Positions 46,811 to 54,627 of a DNA stretch of 64,000 nt are shown here, piece by piece. Source of the stretch: DATDIC01 sp963777625. Its GTDB lineage: Bacteria; Pseudomonadota; Alphaproteobacteria; Acetobacterales; Acetobacteraceae. The notes under the pieces are model-generated. The model was not told the DNA's origin. It ran no database searches and saw nothing but the letters and a program-made list of their open reading frames with translations. Location: assembly GCA_963777625.1 (NCBI GenBank), contig CAVZRO010000026.1, forward strand, positions 186,001 to 250,000, read 5' to 3'. The translations under genes and the position numbers were made by a program. How positions within the stretch are numbered: position 1 is the first letter of the stretch; the number at the start of each line of letters is the position of its first letter.

Positions 46811-47024
46811 GTGGGACACCGACGCCAGCCCGATTGATGTCGTGGACCCGGTCCGACGCGTTTGGCTTACGGGAGCACCGGAGAATAGTTACGCAGAATT
46901 CCATCCGTGCCAGCAAGTGATACGGCCTCGGGCCGGCGAACACCCGGTTGATGCCGATCTGGCGCGGGTCGCCAGCGTGGGCGTAAAAGGGACCACCAAA
47001 GTCTTCATATGAGGTGCGATCCGC

Positions 47025-47270
47025 ATGCTGGAGCTACGTCCGAATTGCGAATGCTGCAACCGCGACTTGCCGCCGAACAGCGTGGCCGCGCGGATCTGCA
47101 GTTTCGAATGCACCTTCTGCGCGGATTGCACGGATGGCGTGCTCGATGGGCGCTGCCCGAACTGTGGCGGCGAGTTGGTACGCCGGCCGGCGCGGCCGGC
47201 GGAAAAACTGGCACGGTTCCCGGCCTCCGCCGTCCGCAAGCTGCGGGAAGGCGGCTGTGTGCCGGCCTGA
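47025..47270 (+). CDS. DUF1272 cysteine-rich small protein
   Basis: The 81-residue product matches DUF1272: MLELRPNCECCNRDLPPNSV, ARICSFECTFCADCTDGVLD, GRCPNCGGELVRRP. Eight or nine cysteines in C-xx-C pairs should bind zinc. Its role is unknown. It has an AGGTGCGA ribosome site. It stands between the prepilin peptidase and a lipoprotein gene on the same strand. Confidence 0.92.
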   Translation: MLELRPNCECCNRDLPPNSVAARICSFECTFCADCTDGVLDGRCPNCGGELVRRPARPAEKLARFPASAVRKLREGGCVPA

Positions 47271-47338
47271 GAGTTGCCGAATCGCCGCAGGTGACGCATC
47301 TCCGGCGTGTTCCGGGTTGGTTTCTGGCTGGAGGTAGA

Positions 47339-47728
47339 ATGCGGATGCGGCGCAATGTGATCGCGGTGGGATTCTGTGCGGCGGCAGCGGGGTGCGCCAC
47401 CGCCCCGCCCGCCCCCGCGCCGGTTGCCCAGCAGACACCGGCAGTGAGCACCGATGGGACGTATCGCGGGACCAGCACCCGGTTCCAGGCCGACCGCCGC
47501 GATTGTCCCCATCCCGGGCTGGTCACGCTCTATGTGCAGGACGGGCAATTCGAGTATCGCTGGAAGCCGCAGCTCTACATCACAGCGGTGATCCAGCCGG
47601 ATGGCCGGGTGAGCGGCACGGGCGCGGACGTGACCCTGGCGGGGCATACGGATGGCGGCACGATCGACGGAGATATCACCAACGGGGCGTGCGGGCTGCA
47701 CTTTACCGCGCATAAGGCGACGTTCTGA
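47339..47728 (+). CDS. Small predicted lipoprotein
   Basis: The 129-residue product has a lipoprotein signal peptide with lipobox AAAGC (NVIAVGFCAAAAGCATA). The mature part is beta-rich (TLYVQDGQFEYRWKPQLY, GTGADVTLAGHTDGG, GDITNGACGLHFTAHKA), with two cysteines that may pair. A GGAGG ribosome site lies five bases before the ATG at 47339. Family not recognised. Confidence 0.75.
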   Translation: MRMRRNVIAVGFCAAAAGCATAPPAPAPVAQQTPAVSTDGTYRGTSTRFQADRRDCPHPGLVTLYVQDGQFEYRWKPQLYITAVIQPDGRVSGTGADVTLAGHTDGGTIDGDITNGACGLHFTAHKATF

Positions 47729-47761
47729 GCGGCGGCCCTCACCGGTAACGAATTCAAGGCC

Positions 47762-47803
47762 AACTCTCCGGCGACGCGGGAGAGTTCGAGGTAGGGTGAG
47801 GGC
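47762..47803 (+). repeat. Palindromic repeat, copy 5, abutting the thrC start codon
   Basis: Arms AACTCTCC (47762-47769) and GGAGAGTT (47779-47786), then a GGTGAGGG tail that ends directly at the thrC ATG. It is a diverged member of the repeat seen at 34880; the tail's purines serve as the ribosome site of thrC. Confidence 0.6.
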
Positions 47804-49207
47804 ATGCGGTATATTTCGACGCGTGGGGATGCACCGGTCCGCGACTTCGGCGGTGTGTTGCTGGCAGGGCTGGCCGAGGATGGCGGACTTTACGTGCCGG
47901 AATGCTGGCCGCATTTCTCGCCTGCCGACTGGCGGGCGCTGCGGGGATTGACGTATCCGGCGCTGGCGGCGCGCGTCATGCAGCCGTTCGTCGGCGACGC
48001 CCTCCCGGTCGATACGTTGGAGACGATCTGCCGGGACGCCTATGCCGGATTCCGGCATCCGGCGGTGGCGCCGCTGGTGCAGCTCGACACTGGGCTGTTC
48101 GTGCAGGAGCTGTTCCATGGCCCGACCCTCGCCTTCAAGGACATGGCGATGCAGGTGCTGGCCCGGCTGTTCGAGCATGTGCTGGCGGCGCGCGACCAGC
48201 GGGTAACGATCGTGGGTGCGACCTCGGGCGATACCGGATCGGCGGCTATCGAGGCGTTTGCCGGGCGACAGCGCGCCGATATCGCCATTCTGCATCCGCT
48301 GGATCGGACCAGCGAAGTACAGCGCCGGCAGATGACCACCGTGCTGGCGCCGAACGTGCTGAACATCGCCGTGCAGGGCACGTTCGATGACTGCCAGGAC
48401 CTGGTAAAGACGTTGTTCCTGGATGAGCCGTTTCGTCGGGAACTGCATTTATCCGCGGTCAATTCGATCAACTGGGCGCGCGTCGCGGCGCAGGTGCCGT
48501 ATTATGTGGCGGCGGCACTGGCGCTCGGCGCCCCGGAGCGGGAGGTGGCGTTCAGCGTGCCGACCGGCAATTTCGGCAATGTGCTGGCGGCCTGGGTGGC
48601 ACGGCGGATGGGGCTGCCAGTGGCACGGCTGGTGGTGGCTTCCAACAGCAACGACATATTGGCGCGCTTTCTTGCCGCCAATGATATGTCGATCGGCGCA
48701 GTGCGGCCGACGCTATCGCCGAGCATGGATATCCAGATCAGTTCCAACTTCGAGCGTCTGCTGTTTGAACTGCTGGACCGTGACGGGGCGGCGACGGAAG
48801 CGGCGATGCAGGGGTTCCGGCAGAGCGGGCGCATGCCGGTGACGGACGTAGCCTGGCACCGCGCGCGCGCAACGTTCCACGGATTCCGGCTGGATGATGC
48901 GGGTATCGAGGCGGAGATAAGCCGGTGGTATTCCGCCTGCGGCTATACCGCCGATCCACACACGGCGGTGGGGCTGGCGGGCGCGCGGGCGCTGCCGGCC
49001 TCGCCGGCTGTTCCCATGGTTGCGGTGGCAACCGCCCATCCGGCGAAATTCCCCGACGCGGTCGAGCGGGCGACCGGCGTCCGGCCTGATCTGCCGCCGC
49101 GGCTTGCGGCGTTGATGGCGGCGGAGGAATGCTATGTCGTGCTGCCGAAGGACGTCGGGGCGATCAAGGATCGGCTACGCTCGTTCAGCCGACGAAATGT
49201 GGACTGA
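47804..49207 (+). CDS. thrC: Threonine synthase
   Basis: The 467-residue product begins MRYISTRGDAPVRDFGGVLL, as ThrC proteins of the long type do. The PLP lysine is in PTLAFKDMAMQ, and the phosphate-binding region in GATSGDTGSAAIEAF. It converts O-phosphohomoserine to threonine in the cytoplasm. The palindromic repeat just before the ATG supplies the ribosome site. The gene converges on yidC. Confidence 0.96.
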   Translation: MRYISTRGDAPVRDFGGVLLAGLAEDGGLYVPECWPHFSPADWRALRGLTYPALAARVMQPFVGDALPVDTLETICRDAYAGFRHPAVAPLVQLDTGLFVQELFHGPTLAFKDMAMQVLARLFEHVLAARDQRVTIVGATSGDTGSAAIEAFAGRQRADIAILHPLDRTSEVQRRQMTTVLAPNVLNIAVQGTFDDCQDLVKTLFLDEPFRRELHLSAVNSINWARVAAQVPYYVAAALALGAPEREVAFSVPTGNFGNVLAAWVARRMGLPVARLVVASNSNDILARFLAANDMSIGAVRPTLSPSMDIQISSNFERLLFELLDRDGAATEAAMQGFRQSGRMPVTDVAWHRARATFHGFRLDDAGIEAEISRWYSACGYTADPHTAVGLAGARALPASPAVPMVAVATAHPAKFPDAVERATGVRPDLPPRLAALMAAEECYVVLPKDVGAIKDRLRSFSRRNVD

Positions 49208-49282
49208 TACCAACCGTACCAATTACTGACTGATCCGTACTGCGCGCCCCCTTAGCCCCTCCCCCCGGCATGACCCAACCGT

Positions 49283-51039
49283 TCAGGTGGTCCGCGCCAG
49301 TCCCGGCCGGCTCAGCCTTGTCCGCCGCAGAATCACCCATTGCTGCGCCGCCGACAGCAGGTTGTTGGTGGTCCAGTAGATCACCAGCCCAGCCGGGAAA
49401 CGTGCCAGCATGAACGTGAAGATCACCGGCATGAGCTGGAACAGCTTGGCTTGCGTGGGATCCGGCGGCGGCGGGTTCAGCCGTTGCTGAAGCCACATCG
49501 TGAAGCCCATGATCAGTGGCCAGGCGCCCAGATGCAGGAACGGCGAAATGACCGTCGGGTCCCACGGGATCAGCCCGAACAGCGTAAACACGTTGGTCGG
49601 ATCGATCTGCGACAAGTCGTGGATCCAGCCATAGAACGGCGCCTGCCGCATCTCGATGGTGACATACAGGTTCTTGTACAGCGCGAAGAACACCGGGATT
49701 TGCACCAGCATCGGCAGGCAGCCCGAGGCCGGATTGATCTTCTCCGCCTTGTACAGCGCCATCATCTCCTGCTGCTGCTTCTGCGGATCGTCCTTGAAAT
49801 TCTCCCGCAGGGCTTTGATCCTCGGCCCCAGCAGCCGCATCTTGCTCATGGACTTGTATGAATAATTGGCCAGCGGGAAGAACATCAGCTTGACCAGGAA
49901 CGTGAACACAATGATCGCCAGGCCGAAATTCCCCAGCAGGCTGTTCAGATAGTCCAGGCAGAAGAACACCGGCTTGGTCAGGAAGTAGAACAGACCCCAG
50001 TCGATCGCCTTGTCGAATTGCGGAATATTATATTCGCGCCGGTAGCGATCCACCAGATCGACCACCTTGGCGCCGGCAAACAGCCGGCTGGGCGTTTCCA
50101 GGGTCGCTCCGGGCGCCACCGTCTGCGGTGCCTCGGTGACGTAATCCACCTGGTAATGTCCGTCCCCGCCAGGGATATAACGATAACGTACCGTCGTCGG
50201 CACCGCCTGGTCCGGGATCAGCGCCGTCAGCCAGTATTTGTCGGTGATGCCGCCCCAGCCCCCGTTGGACGTCGCCTCATACCCCGTGTCATCCGGCTTG
50301 CCCTTGGCGTCGTCCTTCACCTTTGAATAATTGTATCCTGCAGCCGGTCGTGCGAGACGCCCAGCAAACCCTCGAACAGCAGATAATAACCCGAGCTTTC
50401 CGGCGTGTAGTCCCGCCGGATCCGCTGCCACGCAAATAGCTTCACCGGCGATTGGGAGCTGTTCCGCACCACCTGCCTGGCCGAGAACATGTAGTGGTCA
50501 TCAATAGACAACTGTATCTCGAAGGTCAGGCCCTCGCCGTTGTCCCAGGACAGCGTGACCGGTTGTCCTTCCCGCAGTTCCGGCGCCGAAGCGGTCCACA
50601 CCGTATCGTCGCCCGGCAGCTTGACCGTCTCCCCCTCGGGAGCGGACCAGCCGAACTGCACATACGAAGGCTGTGCGCCGGTCAGTGGCTCCAACAACCG
50701 GACATCAGGCGAGTTCGACGCCTGCGTCTCGCGATAGTCGTTCAGCAGCAGATCATCCAGCCGCGCGCCGAGCAGACTGATGGAGCCGCGCACGGCCGGC
50801 GCCGCGATCTTCACCCGCGGTGCGTTCTTCAGGGCGGCCGACGCCGCGGTGGCCGCCGGCGGCGCGCCGGTGCCCGGCGCCCCTTGGGGCGGCGTTGCCG
50901 TCCCGATCTTCGTACTCTGCTCGGATGCAACCGGCGTCGGCTCCGGCTGCTTCGGCAGATAACGCGTCGCGATCAGCTCCCAGCCGAGCAGAATGGCGAG
51001 CGAGATGATAATCGCCGTAAAGAGACGCTTCTGGTCCAT
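49283..51039 (-). CDS. yidC: Membrane protein insertase YidC, frameshifted
   Basis: The first frame (51039 to 50317) starts MDQKRLFTAIIISLAILLGW and covers most of the large periplasmic domain. The second frame (to 49283) continues with YNYSKVKDDAKGKP and holds the five-helix core (FGLAIIVFTFLVKLMFFPLA, NPASGCLPMLVQIPVFFALY). A one-base loss in CAGGATAC near 50338 (native probably CAGGAATAC) splits them; adding one A gives RLQEYNYSK and 585 residues. YidC is normally essential, so the break is very probably a sequence error. It follows yidD, rnpA and rpmH in the usual order. Confidence 0.93.
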
Positions 51040-51350
51040 CAAAGCCCCGTTTCGTCGTGCCGCGCGAGGTCGCCCAGTTGGCGTGTAGAGGGGCGGCCAG
51101 CACCGGAACGGCACGTACAGGGCGGCACCGGATCATACCCGCCCGCGGTCCATGGATTGCAGCGAAGCACCCGCCAGGCGGCCAGCCCCGAGCCGCGCAG
51201 CGCGCCGTGGCCGCGCAGTGCCTCGATCGCGTACTCGCTGCAACTCGGATAAAACCGGCAATTGGCCCCGATGACGGGACGCAGCGTCCATTGATAGACG
51301 CGCACCACACCAATGCCGAGCCGGGCCGGAAACGTGACGCTTTGCGTCAT
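51039..51350 (-). CDS. yidD: Membrane protein insertion efficiency factor YidD
   Basis: The 103-residue product has the family core VYQWTLRPVIGANCRFYPSC, SEYAIEALRGHGALRG and WRVLRCNPWTAGGYDPVP, with the conserved cysteines. It is an amphipathic membrane-associated protein that assists YidC. Its stop overlaps the yidC start (TGATG) and its start overlaps the rnpA stop (ATGA), so the operon is tightly coupled. Confidence 0.95.
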   Translation of the reverse strand: MTQSVTFPARLGIGVVRVYQWTLRPVIGANCRFYPSCSEYAIEALRGHGALRGSGLAAWRVLRCNPWTAGGYDPVPPCTCRSGAGRPSTRQLGDLARHDETGL

Positions 51351-51688
51351 GCCAACCCGGCCTTCGCCAGCGCCCGGCGTAAATCCTGCTGCAATGCCTG
51401 AAAGTCGCGCGATCGGGTACCGTCGCGCCCGATCACCACCAGATCGACGCCGGTGATCGGCGTCGCGCCGAGCAGCAGCCGAACCACTTCCTTGAGCCGA
51501 CGGCGGGTACGGTTGCGAACCACGGCATTGCCGACCTTCCGGGTGACCGTGAACCCCACCCTGGCGGGTTCGCCATCCCCGCGCGGCAGCGCCTGCAGCA
51601 CGAGCCCAGGGGTCGGGACCTTGCGGCCTTTCGCAGCGACGCGCAGGAACTCCGCCCGGCGTTTCAGGCGCGGCGGCGGGGACGCCAT
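51347..51688 (-). CDS. rnpA: Ribonuclease P protein component
   Basis: The 113-residue product has the basic RNR motif region VGNAVVRNRTRRRLKEVVR and a preceding VGFTVTRK. It binds the RNase P RNA to process tRNA 5' ends. The start is taken at MASPPPRLKRRAEFL, 34 bases after rpmH; a longer upstream frame runs into rpmH and was rejected. Confidence 0.94.
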   Translation of the reverse strand: MASPPPRLKRRAEFLRVAAKGRKVPTPGLVLQALPRGDGEPARVGFTVTRKVGNAVVRNRTRRRLKEVVRLLLGATPITGVDLVVIGRDGTRSRDFQALQQDLRRALAKAGLA

Positions 51689-51722
51689 GACATGAAAACG
51701 GGACAGGAGATCACGCCACTGC

Positions 51723-51857
51723 TCAGGCAGACAACCGCTTGCGGCCCTTGGCCCGGCGATTGGCCAACACCTTGCGACCGCCGACCGTCGCCATGCGGGC
51801 ACGGAAGCCGTGCCGGCGCTTGCGGACCAGCTTGGACGGTTGGTAGGTGCGCTTCAC
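51723..51857 (-). CDS. rpmH: 50S ribosomal protein L34
   Basis: A 44-codon frame starting with GTG at 51857 encodes (V/M)KRTYQPSKLVRKRRHGF, then RARMATVGGRKVLANRRAKG and RKRLSA, an unmistakable L34. A GGAGAG ribosome site precedes it. It heads the rpmH-rnpA-yidD-yidC operon. It is too short for ordinary ORF listing. Confidence 0.97.
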   Translation of the reverse strand: MKRTYQPSKLVRKRRHGFRARMATVGGRKVLANRRAKGRKRLSA

Positions 51858-51969
51858 GATCGCTCTCCGCCGAAAGAGTGGGTCCGCGCTAATGTCGCGG
51901 GGGGCCTAACCCGCTTGCGTGCGGGGGCCCGCTATAGGCGGCGGCTTATAGGCGGCCGGGAAAGCGAGG

Positions 51970-52320
51970 TCAATCGAGCGAGGGAAACCGGATGCTGCGA
52001 ATGCGCGGCATGTCCAGGCACCGTTCAATCCGGCGAAGACGAGCTTCCATCTCGTTCAGACGCTGCGATCGGAGCGGCGTGACCCGACCCCCCAGCTCCG
52101 CCAACTCGGCCGGCCCGGACTCCATCGATTGGCGCAGCCCGATCAGTTCCTGCTGCATCTCGGCCAGCCCGACCCGCGTCTGCTGCTGCGCCTCGATCAC
52201 TTCCCGCAGCATGACCACCACCGGATCGGCGTCCGACGTGGGCCTGGTCGATCCCCGTCGTGTGCCGAGCGGATCTTCCGCGACAGGCGCCGCGAACAAG
52301 CGTTCAACCGAAGCGATCAT
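51970..52320 (-). CDS. Hypothetical coiled-coil protein
   Basis: The 116-residue product has a disordered N-terminal third and a helical rest (EVIEAQQQTRVGLAEMQQEL, then LNEMEARLRRIERCLDM), suggesting a coiled coil. No domain is recognised. It lies between rpmH and the ccrM gene on the same strand; the codon pattern is normal. It could be a real small structural protein. Confidence 0.5.
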   Translation of the reverse strand: MIASVERLFAAPVAEDPLGTRRGSTRPTSDADPVVVMLREVIEAQQQTRVGLAEMQQELIGLRQSMESGPAELAELGGRVTPLRSQRLNEMEARLRRIERCLDMPRIRSIRFPSLD

Positions 52321-52742
52321 GGCATATTCCTTGGACGTTATGTGAACTGTCGAGCAGCCGGGTTGCTTAGGTCACGCCAGAAGAGAGGCAGAGTTCACAC
52401 GCCATTCTTCCCGGCTCAAACCGGGGGTCCGATGTCGCTGAAGGATTCCCAGATCCGTCAACCACCCCATGATGGCCCCCATCATAGCCGCAGTCTCCTG
52501 CGCACTGACCCGATCTCCCTTAAACGTCCCCCCACGGCAATGCAATCCCGGCCCGTATCGATGCGAATTCGTCGCTTATTCCCGCCGGAGCGATGACGAA
52601 GAAGCCGTGACGAAGTCACGCTTCAATGTCTGCCCGAGAGTCCGCTCTTTCGCAGCCACTCATTTCCCTTCCCCGCACTGCCCGGCGAACGGAATGCTGC
52701 GCGGCCTTCGTAAACAACTGCTTAACGGAGGCGATCGTGCGC
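52321..52742. other. Gene-free stretch between a small coiled-coil gene and ccrM
   Basis: About 420 bases with only weak frames. No RNA gene, repeat or strong hairpin is recognised. It should contain the promoter of the coiled-coil gene and the end of the ccrM transcript. Confidence 0.4.
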
Positions 52743-53819
52743 CTACTCTAACGATAAGTTGCGCAGCCGGTCCAGCGGGACCAGCGCCCCCTCGCGCTCG
52801 ATATGCCAGAACGTCCACCCGTTGCATGAAGGCGCGTGCTGCACGGCCGCGCCGACCTGGTGGATCGATCCCCGCGCGTCGCCGGATATCACGGTGCCAT
52901 CCGCCGCCACCGTTGCCATCACCCGACGCTGCCGATCCATCAGGTGCGTACCCGGCGGGACCAGCCCACGCTCCACCAGGCTGCCGAATGGCACCCGCGG
53001 CGCATCGCGCTTGGACGGCGTGGCGCTCGCCCCATCGCCCGAGGCCGGGCGGGTGTGCCGAATACGCCCCCACGCCGCCTCCACATAGGCCGGGTGGCGT
53101 TCGATGCCGATGAAATGGCGATGCAGCCGTTTCGCCACCACTGCGGTGGTCCCGGTCCCCAGGAACGGGTCCAGCACGATGTCGCCCGCCCCGGTGCTGG
53201 CCAGCAGCACGCGATGCAACAGTGCCTCGGGCTTCTGCGTGGGATGCAGCTTCAATCCGTGCTGATTGCGCAGCCGCTCCGCCCCGGTGCACAGCGGGAT
53301 CCACCAGTCGCTGCGCATCTGGATATCGTCGTTCAACGCCTTCATCGCCTGGTAGTTGAAGCGATGCCGCGAATCCCGCTGGCGCGCCGCCCAGATCAGC
53401 GTCTCATGCGCGTTGGTGAAGCGCCGGCCGCGGAAATTCGGCATCGGATTGGCCTTGCGCCAGATCACGTCGTTCAGCAGCCAGAAGCCGAGGTCCTGCA
53501 GAATGGCGCCGATGCGGAAGATATTATGATACGCCCCGATCACCCAAAGCGTGCCGTCCTTGCGCAGCAATCGCCGGCATTCGCTGAGCCAGGCGCGGGT
53601 AAACTCGTCATAGGCCGCGAAATCGGTGAACCGGTCCCATTCCTCATCGACACCGTCCACCAGGCTGTCATCCGGGCGGCGCAGCTCGCCACGAAGCTGG
53701 AGGTTGTACGGCGGATCGGCGAAGACGCAGTGCACCGATGCAGGCGGCAGCATCTGCATCATGCTGATGCAATCGCCCAGCAAAACCTGGTCGAGCGGCA
53801 GTTCGCGGACGAGTTCCAC
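52743..53819 (-). CDS. ccrM: CcrM-type DNA adenine methyltransferase (GANTC)
   Basis: The 358-residue product has the beta-class order: catalytic DPPYNLQL (residues 35-38 DPPY) first and SAM-binding DPFLGTGTTAVVAKR later. The last ~90 residues end NGWTFWHIEREGALVPLDRL, the C-terminal DNA-recognition domain specific to CcrM. CcrM methylates GANTC once per cell cycle and controls division genes in alphaproteobacteria. It starts with GTG at 53819 behind GGGAGAC and lies 54 bases after rnhB on the same strand. Confidence 0.95.
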   Translation of the reverse strand: MELVRELPLDQVLLGDCISMMQMLPPASVHCVFADPPYNLQLRGELRRPDDSLVDGVDEEWDRFTDFAAYDEFTRAWLSECRRLLRKDGTLWVIGAYHNIFRIGAILQDLGFWLLNDVIWRKANPMPNFRGRRFTNAHETLIWAARQRDSRHRFNYQAMKALNDDIQMRSDWWIPLCTGAERLRNQHGLKLHPTQKPEALLHRVLLASTGAGDIVLDPFLGTGTTAVVAKRLHRHFIGIERHPAYVEAAWGRIRHTRPASGDGASATPSKRDAPRVPFGSLVERGLVPPGTHLMDRQRRVMATVAADGTVISGDARGSIHQVGAAVQHAPSCNGWTFWHIEREGALVPLDRLRNLSLE

Positions 53820-53873
53820 GTGTCTCCCGGTGCGGTTACGGCCCGCTATCGTGACGGTCGCGTTGGCGCCGCG

Positions 53874-54497
53874 TCAATCCGCGGCGTCCAGTGCCAAGGC
53901 CAACTGCCGCACCGCGCCGAAATCCGGCCGGTGATGGACAGTCGGTCCCAGCACCCGCAGCGCCGCCCGATGCGCCGGGGTGGAGTAGCCGGCATTGTCC
54001 TCCCAACCATAACCCGGGAAGCGCACGGCGAGCCGGCTCATCGCCCGGTCGCGCAACACCTTGGCAATGATCGAGGCCGCCGCGATCGACAGCGACAGCG
54101 CATCGCCGCCGACCACGCACTGTACCGGACAGGCCACCGAGGGCGGCTGGTTGCCATCCACCAGAACAAGGTCCGGCGGTGCCGGCAGGCGCGCGACCGC
54201 GCGGCGCATCGCCAACAGCGCCGCACGAAGTATGTTCAGGCGGGTGATCTCATCGACCGACGCGGCGCCCACCGCGATTTCCACGCGCCCGCACGCGCGG
54301 ATCGCCTGAAACGCAAACAACCGCTGCTCCGGCGTAAGCTTCTTCGAATCGTCGATCATCGCGGCAAGCCGCCGCGGCACTCCGGTGGGAAACACCACCG
54401 CCGCGGCGAACACGGGCCCCGCAAGCGGTCCCCGCCCCACTTCATCCACCCCGGCCACCCGTCCGCCGGCCTGTCGTTCCAGCCTGAATGTCGGCAC
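53874..54497 (-). CDS. rnhB: Ribonuclease HII
   Basis: The 207-residue product has the RNase HII core: VAGVDEVGRGPLAGPVFAAA with the first acidic pair, DSKKLTPEQR, VLVDGNQPP and the later ASIIAKVLRDRAM and HHRPDFGAV. It removes ribonucleotides from DNA. A GTG at 54497 is the likely start. A GANTC site lies 27 bases upstream, and ccrM follows in the same operon. Confidence 0.95.
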   Translation of the reverse strand: MPTFRLERQAGGRVAGVDEVGRGPLAGPVFAAAVVFPTGVPRRLAAMIDDSKKLTPEQRLFAFQAIRACGRVEIAVGAASVDEITRLNILRAALLAMRRAVARLPAPPDLVLVDGNQPPSVACPVQCVVGGDALSLSIAAASIIAKVLRDRAMSRLAVRFPGYGWEDNAGYSTPAHRAALRVLGPTVHHRPDFGAVRQLALALDAAD

Positions 54498-54523
54498 CCG
54501 ACCCGCATAGCAGATGTCGGCGG

Positions 54524-54528
54524 GAGTC
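54524..54528. promoter_or_regulatory. Single GANTC site in the rnhB-ccrM promoter region
   Basis: GAGTC lies 27 bases before the rnhB start codon. In Caulobacter the ccrM promoter is switched by the methylation of GANTC sites near its start; a site here would allow the same feedback. One site alone can be chance. Confidence 0.35.
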
Positions 54529-54627
54529 GCGCAATGGTTCTTTCGTTCCGTATCAAGATCGAACGGCTCTGGCGTTCTTACTTGAAACCTTGATAAGCTG
54601 ACCTGAACACGAACTCGGGGAAACGGA

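Noticed and set aside
46889..48448. 519-codon open frame on the minus strand
   Set aside because: Antisense to DUF1272, lipoprotein and threonine synthase genes; no domain-like sequence.
51858..51970. Possible replication origin next to rpmH
   Set aside because: rpmH often lies near oriC, but no DnaA-box cluster, AT-rich unwinding region or dnaA gene is present here.
52836..54593. 585-codon open frame on the plus strand
   Set aside because: It is antisense to ccrM and rnhB, which are clear family matches, and its product is Arg/His/Pro-rich as shadows in GC-rich DNA are.
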